Shown here: positions 22,601 through 29,583 of the stretch, one piece after another
How the letters are laid out: each line of letters starts with the position of its first letter
How positions within the stretch are numbered: the first letter of the stretch is position 1
DNA from: Neisseria lactamica NS19
GTDB taxonomy: Bacteria; Pseudomonadota; Gammaproteobacteria; Burkholderiales; Neisseriaceae
Reading direction: 5' to 3'
Length of the DNA: 29,583 nt
Assembly: GCA_000193795.2 (NCBI GenBank)
Contig: AEPI01000032.1
Coordinates: forward strand, 1-29,583
Position numbers and translations under genes: made by a program
The notes under the pieces: model-generated
The model's input: the letters and a program-made list of their open reading frames with translations, nothing else
Told to the model about the DNA's origin: nothing
Database searches by the model: none

Positions 22601-25600
22601 CAACCCGCATTCAACACATCAGAAACAGTTGCCGCATTGTTGCCGGCAAATTTATTGCTCGTCGGATTCAACAATTCAGCTGCTTCAGCTGCCGTCATCG
22701 GTGCGGACTTGTTGTTTTTATCAGTTTTTGGCGTTGTGCTGTTCGGGTCAAATGCCTGTTTGCTGGTATCGTTCACCGTCGGCAGGTTGCTACCGATGTT
22801 TGCCAACTGCATAGGTTTGTTTGTGTTGTTGTCGCCATTGTTCATGGAGGCAATCACGTCACCCTTCGGTACTTCTTGGGCATTTTCTTTCGGTTTGCCG
22901 TTTACAACATCACCAGCTTTATAGAATTTATCGCCGACTTTAACCAGCTTGTCACCAGCCTTATTGGTATAAACCACCGGAGTTTGTGCCGCTTCAACAG
23001 CTTTTTGTGCATCAACGTTCACAGTAATGGTGCGGATACCACTCTCTTTATCGGTTTCACCCGTAACGGTAGCCAGACCTGTGCCTTTGAAGTCCACTTG
23101 GTTGGCGTTTTTCACAACATCGGTATAACCGTTTCCGTCTTTGGTTGATACCACCCAACCCATATTTTGCAGGTCGCCTACGGTTGCCGCAGCGTTCTTA
23201 TTCACTGGTGCTTTATCAGTACCTGCCAAATTAACCAAAGACACATTCGGTTTGTTGGTATTGCCTTTACCTTGTGGTGCAGTAGCGATATCTTGAGTAT
23301 TCAAGGTTGAACCCACACCTTTTAATTGTGTCGGTTTCGCATCTGCACCCGTTCCGCTGCTGATATTCAACGCGGTCGTCGGTTTATTTGCCGCATCGTT
23401 GTTAGAGGCATCTGTTGCTTTATCTGTTGTAAAGTTAACCGGTTTTTTGCCGTCTTTATCTTCACCCACTTTCACAGAAGTGAATTCAACGTTGTCTTTG
23501 GTCGAATAGGTCACTTTACCGTTCGCTTCCTGTTTTACGGTTAAGTTTTTACCCGCCACCATTTCAACGGCTTTTCCCGGGTTGATGACTTCATCACCGG
23601 TTGATGCAGCATCTTTCTTACCGTCGGCAGTTGCAGAAGTCTTCAGCGTAAAGCCGGATGCGTTAATCATATCCGCAACATTTTTAGCCGTAGCAACGCC
23701 TTTGTCATCTACAGTGTTATTTAATGCAGTTTCGGCATCTTTGACTTTTTTCTCAGCCGCTTCTTTTTCCGCTTCAGTTGCTGTGTTAGGTAATGCAGCC
23801 AACTTGTCTTTTGCAGTTTTTAATTCTTCTTGGAGTTTAGAATTAGTTGACGGCGCAATTACAGAACCGTCGGTGCTTGAAACCAGCTTGGCAGTTTTAA
23901 CATCAGGCACTTCCACATCAACGGTAATGGTGCGAATACCTGTCGTAGGATCTGTTTTACCCGATACTTTGGCTGCGCCTTTGCCAACGAATTTCACTTC
24001 ATCGGCATTTTTAACTGCTTCGCTGTATGGTGATTTTGTATTGTCTGTAGTTTTGTCAGACGACACCACCCAGCCCATGTTACGTAAATCACCTACGGTA
24101 GCGGCGTTATTGTCCGATACTTTTGAACCTGTACTTGAGTTGCCTAAATTTATTAAATCTTTTTTGGCATCAGTACCGCCATAATTGGTCAGTCCGCTGT
24201 TTACATCCGTAATCGCCTTATCACCTGCACTAATGCCGTCTTTATTGACGGTTATGGCTTTAGGTGCTGTGCCGCCTGCCGGAGTCGGAGCCTGAATGGT
24301 CAATCCGTCGCCATTTATTTTGGTGGTTACATCACCTTTTTTAAACTCGGCAGAAGTTAAGTCGCTGAGGGTTTTAGATAACGCATAGGTAAAGGTTTTT
24401 TCCGAGCGTTTTAATAGCAAGTTTTTACCTGCGTCTAAAGTCAATACACCATCTGCACCCACTTGTTGGGCATTCGTATCCTCAGTCTTATCGTTTTCAG
24501 TCAGATCGTTACCTGAATTGCTTGCCTTCGCCTTCCATGTAACCAAATTTTTAATCTTGGTTTCACCATCTGCAGTAATGTTACTTAGATTTTTATCGGC
24601 TTTGTCATCAACAGAATCGATTTTTGCTTTGGTCTCAGCGTTAATTTTAACTGTTACGCTATCTCCTGATGCCGCCGTCTCAATGCCGTTTGCACCATTG
24701 ATATTAAACTTCATCCCCCCGGCCTTATTCAAACTTTGACCGTCTGTTGCGCTGTTGTTGTCGCCGCCCAATTTGATATTGTTATTGGCAACGGCGTTAA
24801 ATTGGCTGCCGTTAATCGCATCTTTAGAATCTGCGCTAATGTTTCCGTCTGCGACGTTGGTAATTTTGACCGGATCAGTTCCGTTGCTGCCGGATACTTT
24901 CAAATCGTTACCGTCGGTTTTAGTTAATTTAGGACCTTTATTCCCACCGAGCTGTACGCTGTTGAACTCAACATCATCTTTTGTCGAGAATGTGAATTTA
25001 CCCTTAGCTTGAGCAATCTTGATGTTTTTATCGGCTTCGAAGGTTACTGTATCGCCTGCTTTGACTTCTTGGTCTTCCTTGCCGCTATTTTCGCCATTGT
25101 CCGTTTTATCAGAAGTAGCCTTCCAAGCAGCCGCTTTAATTGCCTCTGCCACGTTGCCTACGGTGGCGATTTTGTCTTTATCGGCATCGGTTACGGTTGG
25201 TACAGATGAGGCAGTAATGTTACCGGTATTAACTTTTAAGCCGTTGGCATCGGTTGTGAGGGTGTTATCGGCAGCTTTTACTTTAACGCCGCCATTTGTT
25301 ACTTCTAAAGACTTATCTGCTGCTTTTACCTTGATTTTGTTGGTCGTAGCATCTTTTTCTAAACCATCGCCAAGATTTACGCTGTATTTGATTTTACTGG
25401 TTTTGTTGTCTGTATTTTCAACAGATACACTTGTGCCGTCGCCGTCAACAAAATTAACGGTGTCATAAGCAGTAACAAAATCTTTTGCCACACCTTTTTC
25501 TTGCAAGTTCCAGCCTGCATTCAATACATCGCCCACGGTTGCCGCATTATTAGAGTTAACTTCATTAGCTGCAGTTCCTAATGTCGGTTTTGTTGCTGAA

Positions 25601-28600
25601 GTTGTCGGTGCTTTCGTACCGGTTTTCGCGCCGTCAAGGTTGCCGGCTACATTGGTAATCGCATTGCCACCGTTATTTAAACCGTTTTCAGTCAATGAAA
25701 CCGGATTCTTGCCTGTAGTTGCCGAAGTAATGGTTATGCCTGCATTGGTGAGTTTGGTGGTCGGCGCATTTTTGCCTGTGCCTTTAAACTCTGCCGATGT
25801 CAGCCCGCTTAAAATCGGATTGAGCGAGTAGGTAAAGTCCGTACCTGCCTGTTTGATTATCAGGTTGTCGCCCGCTTTAAAGGTTACGCTGCCGCCCGCG
25901 CTGATTTTTTCGGTGGTTTTGGTATGGCCGGACGTTGCGAAGCTGCCGCCGTCGGTGTCGGACGTAATGCTCCACGCGGCATTGTTGACGGCACTTGCCA
26001 CCGCATCGACTGTCGCCAGTTTGCCTTTTTCCGCATCTGCAACACGCACCTGTCCGGCTTTTTCCGTTCCGGTTTTATTATCATCCGTAACCGTTTCTAT
26101 CGAACCTGTAACCGCCTTCACTTTTCCGTCTGTGCCGACAGTGATTGTTTTATCATCGGCATCGACAGCAACTTTTTTGCCGTCTGCCGTATCGATTTTC
26201 AGACCTTTGCCCGTGTTGACCTTAATGCCGTCTGTCGTGGTCTCGATGCCGTCTGAAGTCTTGACCTTTACACCGTTTGCACCGACTTCCAAAGATGTAT
26301 CGGCTGGCTTGACATCAAATTTGACGTTCGCGCCTTTCGGGGTTTTGATTTTTTCAACCGATTTGCCGTTTTCGGTAACGGTTTCTTTTACCTCGTTCTG
26401 CACTGTCACGCTTACCGTCGTGCCGTTGCCGTTGGTGAAGTTGACCTGATCGTCCGAACCTATGCCGGCAACTTTGGTTTTCTCATCGCCGGCAACCTGC
26501 CAGCCGGATGCCACTTTGCGCGCCACGGAGTTTAACTGTGAGCCGTTGATGGCATCTGTTGAATCTTCAGCCACGCGACCTGCCGCCACATTTTTCAACT
26601 GGCGTTCCGCGCCTGCGCTGCCGAAGGATACCACGTCTCCGGAGGAAGTATTGATACCGCCCGCCCATTTGAAGGTGTAGGCAACATCAGGCGAATCAAA
26701 AGAGACAATTGAGCCGGCGGCATTGTAGGATACGTCGGTTTGGCGCGTGCCTTGCAACTCGGTTGTCGAACCGGTGCCGATTGCCACGGCATTTTGACGG
26801 TCTGCCTTCGCCCCCGCGCCGAGCGCGATTGAACCGAGGCTGTCGGCGCGTGCGCCCGTACCGATTGCCGTGCCCAAATTCCCTTGAGACAGCGCGTGGA
26901 TACCGAGGGAAATGGAGGAATGACCATTTGTTACCTTGGAGTAATCCAAACTAGTCGTGTCCATTGGTTTTCCGGTCAGTGCCTCATAAGCTTTGGCGAG
27001 CGTGTCGCTTTTGCTGGTCGTACCGACAACCTTGTAATGACGTTTTACCTTTTCGCCGTTGATGGTTTCCTCCACGGTAACGTCTGTTATATTATTATGG
27101 TCTTCTTCGACATAATTGACGGTTTCGCTTGCTGCTTTCGAAATATCTGAGCCGCCAATCATAATGGAGGAATGTCCTTTTGCAATGGTGCCTAAACCCA
27201 TAGCAATCGCGCCTTGCTCACCGGAAGCAACCGCACCTTTACCGACCGCAATATCTGCTACTTTTTCAGCTTTCGCCCCTCGACCGACTGCTACAGAGGA
27301 GACTACGGCCTTAGAACTATCACCAACCGCAACAGCGGATTCTTCCGCATTGGCACTATAACCGGCAGCCACAGCTGATTCTTTAGCACGCGCAGCCGTA
27401 CCTGCTGCTACTGCATACTTACCATCAGCAAAAGATCCCATACCGATGGCTACCGCTGCTTCTGCATTTGCTTGAACTTGTGAACCGGCACCAATTGCTG
27501 TTGCCCCAAATGCTCCTTTACGTATTAAAGCATTTGTCCCGATAGCTGTCCCTAACGGTGTTCCTGAATGAGCTTGCATCCCTAATACTACTGATCCATC
27601 TTGTGCATAAGTTGCTTTATATGCTGTATCTAACTTGCTACCAACAAGATCCTTATAAGTATCACTAATTGATTTAGCAGATATTATTGCATCTTGATTA
27701 TGATCTATTGTCTCTCCAACTCCAAAATTTTCTTTTGTTGATTTATAATATCTATTATTTGCAAATTGAGTAATATCATTTCCACCTAAAGCTACAGCAC
27801 CCATACCGGCAATAGTTTGAGCCCCTATTGCAATAGATTGGTCACCTATAGCACGTGCATTACGACCTAAGGCTGTTCCTTCATTAATAGCTACATTTGT
27901 GTATCCGTTTATTCCCTTAGCTATTGGTTGATAATCCTCAACATTTTTAACTCCAAACGCTTTTTTTAGCACTTCGACATTGTTGTCAACATCTGTAGCA
28001 TTCCCATCAGGCATACCACTAGCATCTAACTTTCTAAATCCAGCACCGGCACCGGCCCCTACTGCAACAGAAGAGTTTACAGAGCGTCCATCAGTTTGAT
28101 TTACCCCTGTATAAGCACCAGTACCAATAGCTACACCGCCAGCATCTCCACCATTAAGATTTTTCCCAGCATTGTTAGTTCCCGACATAGCACCATAACC
28201 AATGGCAATACTATGACCTTGACCTTGATCTCGAGTTTCAGCTTCTTTACCGAAAGCAATATCATTAGCTTTATTTGCTTTACTGGAGTTACCAAAAGCC
28301 ATTGCAAAATTAGCACCGGTATTTGTTTTACTGCCATATCCTATGGCATAACTATCGTCACCTAGCGCGTTCGATCCAGCTCCCAATGCTACAGATGAAG
28401 GACCACTTGCTATTGTGTTATAACCTAAAGCAAGACTATTATTATGCCTTGCAGCAGAGTTATACCCTATAGAAATAGATCTAGGCGCACTTGCATTACT
28501 CCCCGATCCAATGGCATAACTATATTCCTTTGTCGCATTCGAGTTATTTCCCAATGCCACAGATGCATTACCACTTGCTTTAGATCCATTACCAATAGCT

Positions 28601-29079
28601 ACAGCATTTGTATTCTCTGCTTTCGCTTTAAAACCTAATGCCATAGCGTCATTTGAAGTTGTTTCAGCTTCCCTACCAACAGCAATACCGTTATTTCCAC
28701 CTGCTTTTGAATTTCTACCAATTGCTAGAGCCCCATCATTTCCTGTTGCTTGTGCACTATGACCAATAGCAAGTGAATTATTATTTCCAGTTGCCTGAGA
28801 ATCTTTACCAATAGCAATAGAATCGCCACTATTTGCAGTAGCCAACCCCCCAGTTGAATTAATCTGAATCAACCCACCTGCAGCATCAGCCGCATAAGCC
28901 GAATGACCGCTTAATAACGTCAAGGCGATGGCTGCAGATTTAATAAAATTGCCTGAAAATTTGACCGCACTTTTTTGTGCATTTGATGAGCTTTGTTTTT
29001 TATGTGCTTTGGTTAATTCGGATACTGCCACCCAAGATTGGGTTGCTTGACTCCAAATCACTCTGAATACTTTATTCAT
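19663..29079 (-). CDS. Giant trimeric autotransporter adhesin (YadA/Hia/Hsf-like)
   Basis: 3138 residues without a break. The start has an extended signal peptide (ESPR): MNKVFRVIWSQATQSWVAVS, then a hydrophobic core and a likely AYA|AD cut after residue 63. A YadA-type head of AIG..S.A.G repeats fills about 78-770, interrupted near 430-490 and 645-715. A neck motif (QLKNVAAGRVAEDSTDAINGSQL) ends it near 850. The stalk to about 3030 repeats Trp-ring, GIN-like and KVGDQYY-type modules, as in Hia, Hsf and NhhA, with three Ala/Lys/Glu-rich helical inserts. A second neck precedes the C-terminal beta-barrel anchor (about the last 70 residues), which ends in Trp for BAM insertion. AAAAGGG lies 7 nt before the ATG. 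It is far longer than NhhA (about 600 residues). A role in host or cell-cell adhesion is inferred from the family; no ligand can be named. Confidence 0.95.
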   Translation of the reverse strand: MNKVFRVIWSQATQSWVAVSELTKAHKKQSSSNAQKSAVKFSGNFIKSAAIALTLLSGHSAYAADAAGGLIQINSTGGLATANSGDSIAIGKDSQATGNNNSLAIGHSAQATGNDGALAIGRNSKAGGNNGIAVGREAETTSNDAMALGFKAKAENTNAVAIGNGSKASGNASVALGNNSNATKEYSYAIGSGSNASAPRSISIGYNSAARHNNSLALGYNTIASGPSSVALGAGSNALGDDSYAIGYGSKTNTGANFAMAFGNSSKANKANDIAFGKEAETRDQGQGHSIAIGYGAMSGTNNAGKNLNGGDAGGVAIGTGAYTGVNQTDGRSVNSSVAVGAGAGAGFRKLDASGMPDGNATDVDNNVEVLKKAFGVKNVEDYQPIAKGINGYTNVAINEGTALGRNARAIGDQSIAIGAQTIAGMGAVALGGNDITQFANNRYYKSTKENFGVGETIDHNQDAIISAKSISDTYKDLVGSKLDTAYKATYAQDGSVVLGMQAHSGTPLGTAIGTNALIRKGAFGATAIGAGSQVQANAEAAVAIGMGSFADGKYAVAAGTAARAKESAVAAGYSANAEESAVAVGDSSKAVVSSVAVGRGAKAEKVADIAVGKGAVASGEQGAIAMGLGTIAKGHSSIMIGGSDISKAASETVNYVEEDHNNITDVTVEETINGEKVKRHYKVVGTTSKSDTLAKAYEALTGKPMDTTSLDYSKVTNGHSSISLGIHALSQGNLGTAIGTGARADSLGSIALGAGAKADRQNAVAIGTGSTTELQGTRQTDVSYNAAGSIVSFDSPDVAYTFKWAGGINTSSGDVVSFGSAGAERQLKNVAAGRVAEDSTDAINGSQLNSVARKVASGWQVAGDEKTKVAGIGSDDQVNFTNGNGTTVSVTVQNEVKETVTENGKSVEKIKTPKGANVKFDVKPADTSLEVGANGVKVKTSDGIETTTDGIKVNTGKGLKIDTADGKKVAVDADDKTITVGTDGKVKAVTGSIETVTDDNKTGTEKAGQVRVADAEKGKLATVDAVASAVNNAAWSITSDTDGGSFATSGHTKTTEKISAGGSVTFKAGDNLIIKQAGTDFTYSLNPILSGLTSAEFKGTGKNAPTTKLTNAGITITSATTGKNPVSLTENGLNNGGNAITNVAGNLDGAKTGTKAPTTSATKPTLGTAANEVNSNNAATVGDVLNAGWNLQEKGVAKDFVTAYDTVNFVDGDGTSVSVENTDNKTSKIKYSVNLGDGLEKDATTNKIKVKAADKSLEVTNGGVKVKAADNTLTTDANGLKVNTGNITASSVPTVTDADKDKIATVGNVAEAIKAAAWKATSDKTDNGENSGKEDQEVKAGDTVTFEADKNIKIAQAKGKFTFSTKDDVEFNSVQLGGNKGPKLTKTDGNDLKVSGSNGTDPVKITNVADGNISADSKDAINGSQFNAVANNNIKLGGDNNSATDGQSLNKAGGMKFNINGANGIETAASGDSVTVKINAETKAKIDSVDDKADKNLSNITADGETKIKNLVTWKAKASNSGNDLTENDKTEDTNAQQVGADGVLTLDAGKNLLLKRSEKTFTYALSKTLSDLTSAEFKKGDVTTKINGDGLTIQAPTPAGGTAPKAITVNKDGISAGDKAITDVNSGLTNYGGTDAKKDLINLGNSSTGSKVSDNNAATVGDLRNMGWVVSSDKTTDNTKSPYSEAVKNADEVKFVGKGAAKVSGKTDPTTGIRTITVDVEVPDVKTAKLVSSTDGSVIAPSTNSKLQEELKTAKDKLAALPNTATEAEKEAAEKKVKDAETALNNTVDDKGVATAKNVADMINASGFTLKTSATADGKKDAASTGDEVINPGKAVEMVAGKNLTVKQEANGKVTYSTKDNVEFTSVKVGEDKDGKKPVNFTTDKATDASNNDAANKPTTALNISSGTGADAKPTQLKGVGSTLNTQDIATAPQGKGNTNKPNVSLVNLAGTDKAPVNKNAAATVGDLQNMGWVVSTKDGNGYTDVVKNANQVDFKGTGLATVTGETDKESGIRTITVNVDAQKAVEAAQTPVVYTNKAGDKLVKVGDKFYKAGDVVNGKPKENAQEVPKGDVIASMNNGDNNTNKPMQLANIGSNLPTVNDTSKQAFDPNSTTPKTDKNNKSAPMTAAEAAELLNPTSNKFAGNNAATVSDVLNAGWNLQGNGSAVDFVKPFDTVNFVNGKGTKAVVETADNLTSTVKFDVDAVEITAETKDGKATGKVVGPTTQELKDALEAAKKEAEANPADEAKKKALKDAQSKVDAANNQVATAQNVADMINNSGFTLKTSATAAADNLTADNTLKNDGEVINPGKTVEMVAGKNLTVKQEKNGKVTYSTKDDVSFNTVNVGDNTYVDKNGKPVTKDGDKYKDAEGNPVDAATVTKLSPVAMKAEKAKPATNNGNEAKDQPTTALNVSSSDGKPTQITGVGSTLNVKPVDTNPNGTATTGDARPNLVDLVGSKDAPVNKNSAATVGDLQNMGWVVSTKDGNGYTDVVKNANQVDFKGGAGISVKGETTKDGVREITISVKDGEVVKPNQFIAKVNGKDTPVTKVGDQYYNTADIDPKTGEPKTDPEANVTPVTPDAGTTPTNAGDGYVTGNKVAAAIQKSGFVVGKQKNALSAADFKDEDEKVNPDDELRFADGNNTKVKLATKKSVDKDGNKVTTTTVKVDVAGLPVQYTDKNGTPVTKVGDQYFTVDDKGNPTATEVKPEDLTTNMVNPAAAPNGIGAPTTLGNVKSNLPSVNDADKNAKDVAGNPIAGKDNKSAPIDAAKAADIAKNTGNNAATVSDVLNAGWNLQNNGEARDFVKPFDTVNFVNGKGTKAVVETADNLTSTVKFDVDAGEITRNTNGSVNGPTTAGNAKKLAENLAAAQKALNDLPADADDAAKKKAQDALKAAQDAAAPLNKVATAQNVAEAINNSGWRTNSTTATGGAKDTLINPGKAVNFESGKNMEVAQTVDKDGNVAYTYKTKDDVNFNSVQLGGNTGPKLTKTDGNDLKVSGSNGTDPVKITNVTDGNISADSKDAVNGSQLHATNQSINRLGDAVNNIGGNITRLIDKVDNMDRDYRAGIAGSNAAAGLPQAYLPGKSMVAAAAGTFKGQNALAVGYSSISDNGKLIWKAQANLNSRADVGASVGIGYLW
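19998..20160. repeat. Intragenic direct repeat 1, copy A
   Basis: 163 bp, matching 24804-24966 with 7 differences by hand count. It encodes the NSVQLGGN...KLTKTDGNDLKVSGSNG...NISADSKDA unit before a neck. Recombination between the copies would delete or duplicate about 4.8 kb in frame. Confidence 0.9.
20562..20745. repeat. Intragenic direct repeat 2, copy A
   Basis: 184 bp aligned without gaps to 22461-22644. It encodes the NAGWNLQ...FDTVNFVNGKGTKAVVETAD unit (a Trp-ring followed by a beta segment). Confidence 0.85.
21571..21696. repeat. Intragenic direct repeat 3, copy A
   Basis: 126 bp with 4 differences from 23086-23211 by hand count. It encodes ATVGDLQNMGWVVSTKDGNG and the following DVVKNANQVDFKG. 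Confidence 0.9.
21823..21832 (+). repeat. DUS10 inside the adhesin gene
   Basis: GCCGTCTGAA, the ten-base core, lacking the AT extension (preceded by TT). Confidence 0.85.
22461..22644. repeat. Intragenic direct repeat 2, copy B
   Basis: Partner of 20562-20745 in the same orientation; the middle part is the most diverged. Confidence 0.85.
23086..23211. repeat. Intragenic direct repeat 3, copy B
   Basis: Partner of 21571-21696, about 1.5 kb away. High identity suggests recent duplication or gene conversion. Confidence 0.9.
24804..24966. repeat. Intragenic direct repeat 1, copy B
   Basis: Partner of 19998-20160, same orientation. It encodes the same neck-associated unit in the middle of the stalk, which supports growth of the gene by duplication. 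Confidence 0.9.
26246..26257 (+). repeat. DUS12 inside the adhesin gene
   Basis: Exact ATGCCGTCTGAA, encoding (on the other strand) SDGI in the first stalk region. It lies on the GC-rich side of the composition change in the gene. Confidence 0.93.
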
Positions 29080-29375
29080 AATATAACCCTTTTGAATATA
29101 TTTAAGATGGTCAATCCGCTATTCCGAATCGATAGGGGCGGTGGGCGGTACCTCTTGAGTACTGAGCGGCTGTATGCGGTTTTATTTGGTTTTGGCATAT
29201 TTGCGGCGGCAAAGGCGTTGGGTGAATCTTTGCTTAACACTTCCGCTTTTCCTCGTGCCGGCAAGCCCGCTGACCGCCGTCTATGTCCGGGTCGAATGAT
29301 TCTAGATGTCCTTGAAAGTTTTATTCATCGTTAAAATCCGTAAATACATTAATAATCTTGTTATAGAATTCTAAT

Positions 29376-29404
29376 ATTATATCTAAAATATATATGGTTG
29401 ATAT
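29376..29404 (-). promoter_or_regulatory. Possible adhesin promoter
   Basis: On the minus strand a perfect TATAAT (29381 to 29376) lies in AT-rich DNA, about 300 nt before the adhesin ATG. The -35 region (29404-29399, ATATCA) is poor. A run of seven C on this strand lies about 40 nt further upstream. Confidence 0.3.
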
Positions 29405-29418
29405 ATAGGGAATTATGC

Positions 29419-29425
29419 GGGGGGG
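29419..29425. repeat. Homopolymer G7 (C7 on the adhesin strand)
   Basis: Seven G in a row just upstream of the possible adhesin promoter. The length is at the low end for phase variation, so variability is uncertain. Confidence 0.5.
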
Positions 29426-29583
29426 TTATTTTATGTAAATCTTGAGAGCTGTGCCGGAGTGGTTGGTTTATTATTAATGATAGATGCGTTAATGTGTCGG
29501 TAATTTGGCTGTAAAGATTTTTTAATCATCAAGATTAACGGATTACAGGTGAGAATCTGTTTGCCGGTGTGGTTTCGGCGTTG

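Larger units (their letters stand above)
29080..29583. other. Upstream region of the adhesin, no gene recognised
   Basis: This 504-nt stretch has a GC-rich block (about 29120-29300) that is open on both strands: plus LLSTERLYAVLFGFGIFAAA, minus LSKDSPNAFAAANMPKPNKT. I recognise neither and cannot choose. It is followed by AT-rich promoter-like DNA (29330-29420) and the G7 run. At the edge, minus-strand codons 29582-29538 read NAETTPANRFSPVIR then TAA, possibly the end of another gene; the plus strand is also open there. Nothing here supports a confident call. Confidence 0.4.

Noticed and set aside
29440..29540. A possible tRNA suggested by GTGCCGGAGTGGTTGG
   Set aside because: I could not form an acceptor stem, anticodon arm or T-arm with plausible spacing.
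1..29583. CRISPR array, integrase or rRNA/tRNA genes
   Set aside because: No spaced short repeats of constant length, no recombinase frame and no structural RNA gene were seen. The repeats present are DUS, Correia, MITE and adhesin-internal.

Overview
The window reads as a chromosomal segment of a Neisseria species. It carries the 12-mer DNA uptake sequence ATGCCGTCTGAA many times, a full Correia element (CREE/NEMIS), a small element with IS1106-like ends, and the gene order ribosomal protein superoperon - minC-minD-minE-oxyR that is familiar from this genus. The AT form of the uptake sequence fits the N. meningitidis/gonorrhoeae/lactamica/cinerea/polysaccharea group. I cannot name the species from sequence alone.

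Layout. (1) 1-410: the last codons of tuf, then rpsJ, closed by a strong terminator. (2) 411-2473: an accessory insert that separates rpsJ from the rest of the S10 operon. It holds two tandem YfjP/YeeP-like GTPase genes behind a promoter whose spacer contains a run of 14 C, and it is bounded by uptake-sequence repeats. (3) 2499-7214: the S10 operon restarts at rplC with its own promoter and a structured leader, and runs rplC-rplD-rplW-rplB-rpsS-rplV-rpsC-rplP-rpmC-rpsQ. (4) 7215-7441: a structured gap at the S10/spc boundary. (5) 7442-13153: the spc block rplN-rplX-rplE-rpsN-rpsH-rplF-rplR-rpsE-rpmD-rplO-secY-infA-rpmJ. (6) 13183-16090: the alpha block rpsM-rpsK-rpsD-rpoA-rplQ and a terminator. 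(7) 16192-18983: minC-minD-minE-oxyR, ending in an uptake-sequence terminator. (8) 18984-19612: a repeat-rich gap with a decayed gene end, a Correia element, an IS-derived MITE and a second, truncated Correia end. (9) 19614-29079, minus strand: one unbroken 3138-codon gene for a giant trimeric autotransporter adhesin. (10) 29080-29583: its upstream region, with no gene I can name.

Most of the window is the core translation and secretion block (ribosomal proteins, SecY, IF-1, RNA polymerase alpha) followed by division-site placement (MinCDE) and peroxide response (OxyR). Two accessory parts stand out. The first is the GTPase pair, likely switched on and off by poly-C slippage and placed inside an essential operon. 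The second is the adhesin, whose AT-rich N-terminal head, GC-rich middle and near-identical internal repeats point to mosaic assembly and recombination.

One core gene, secY, has an apparent +1 frameshift in a run of seven A near its start. It is either a sequence error or a biologically odd feature, and should be checked.
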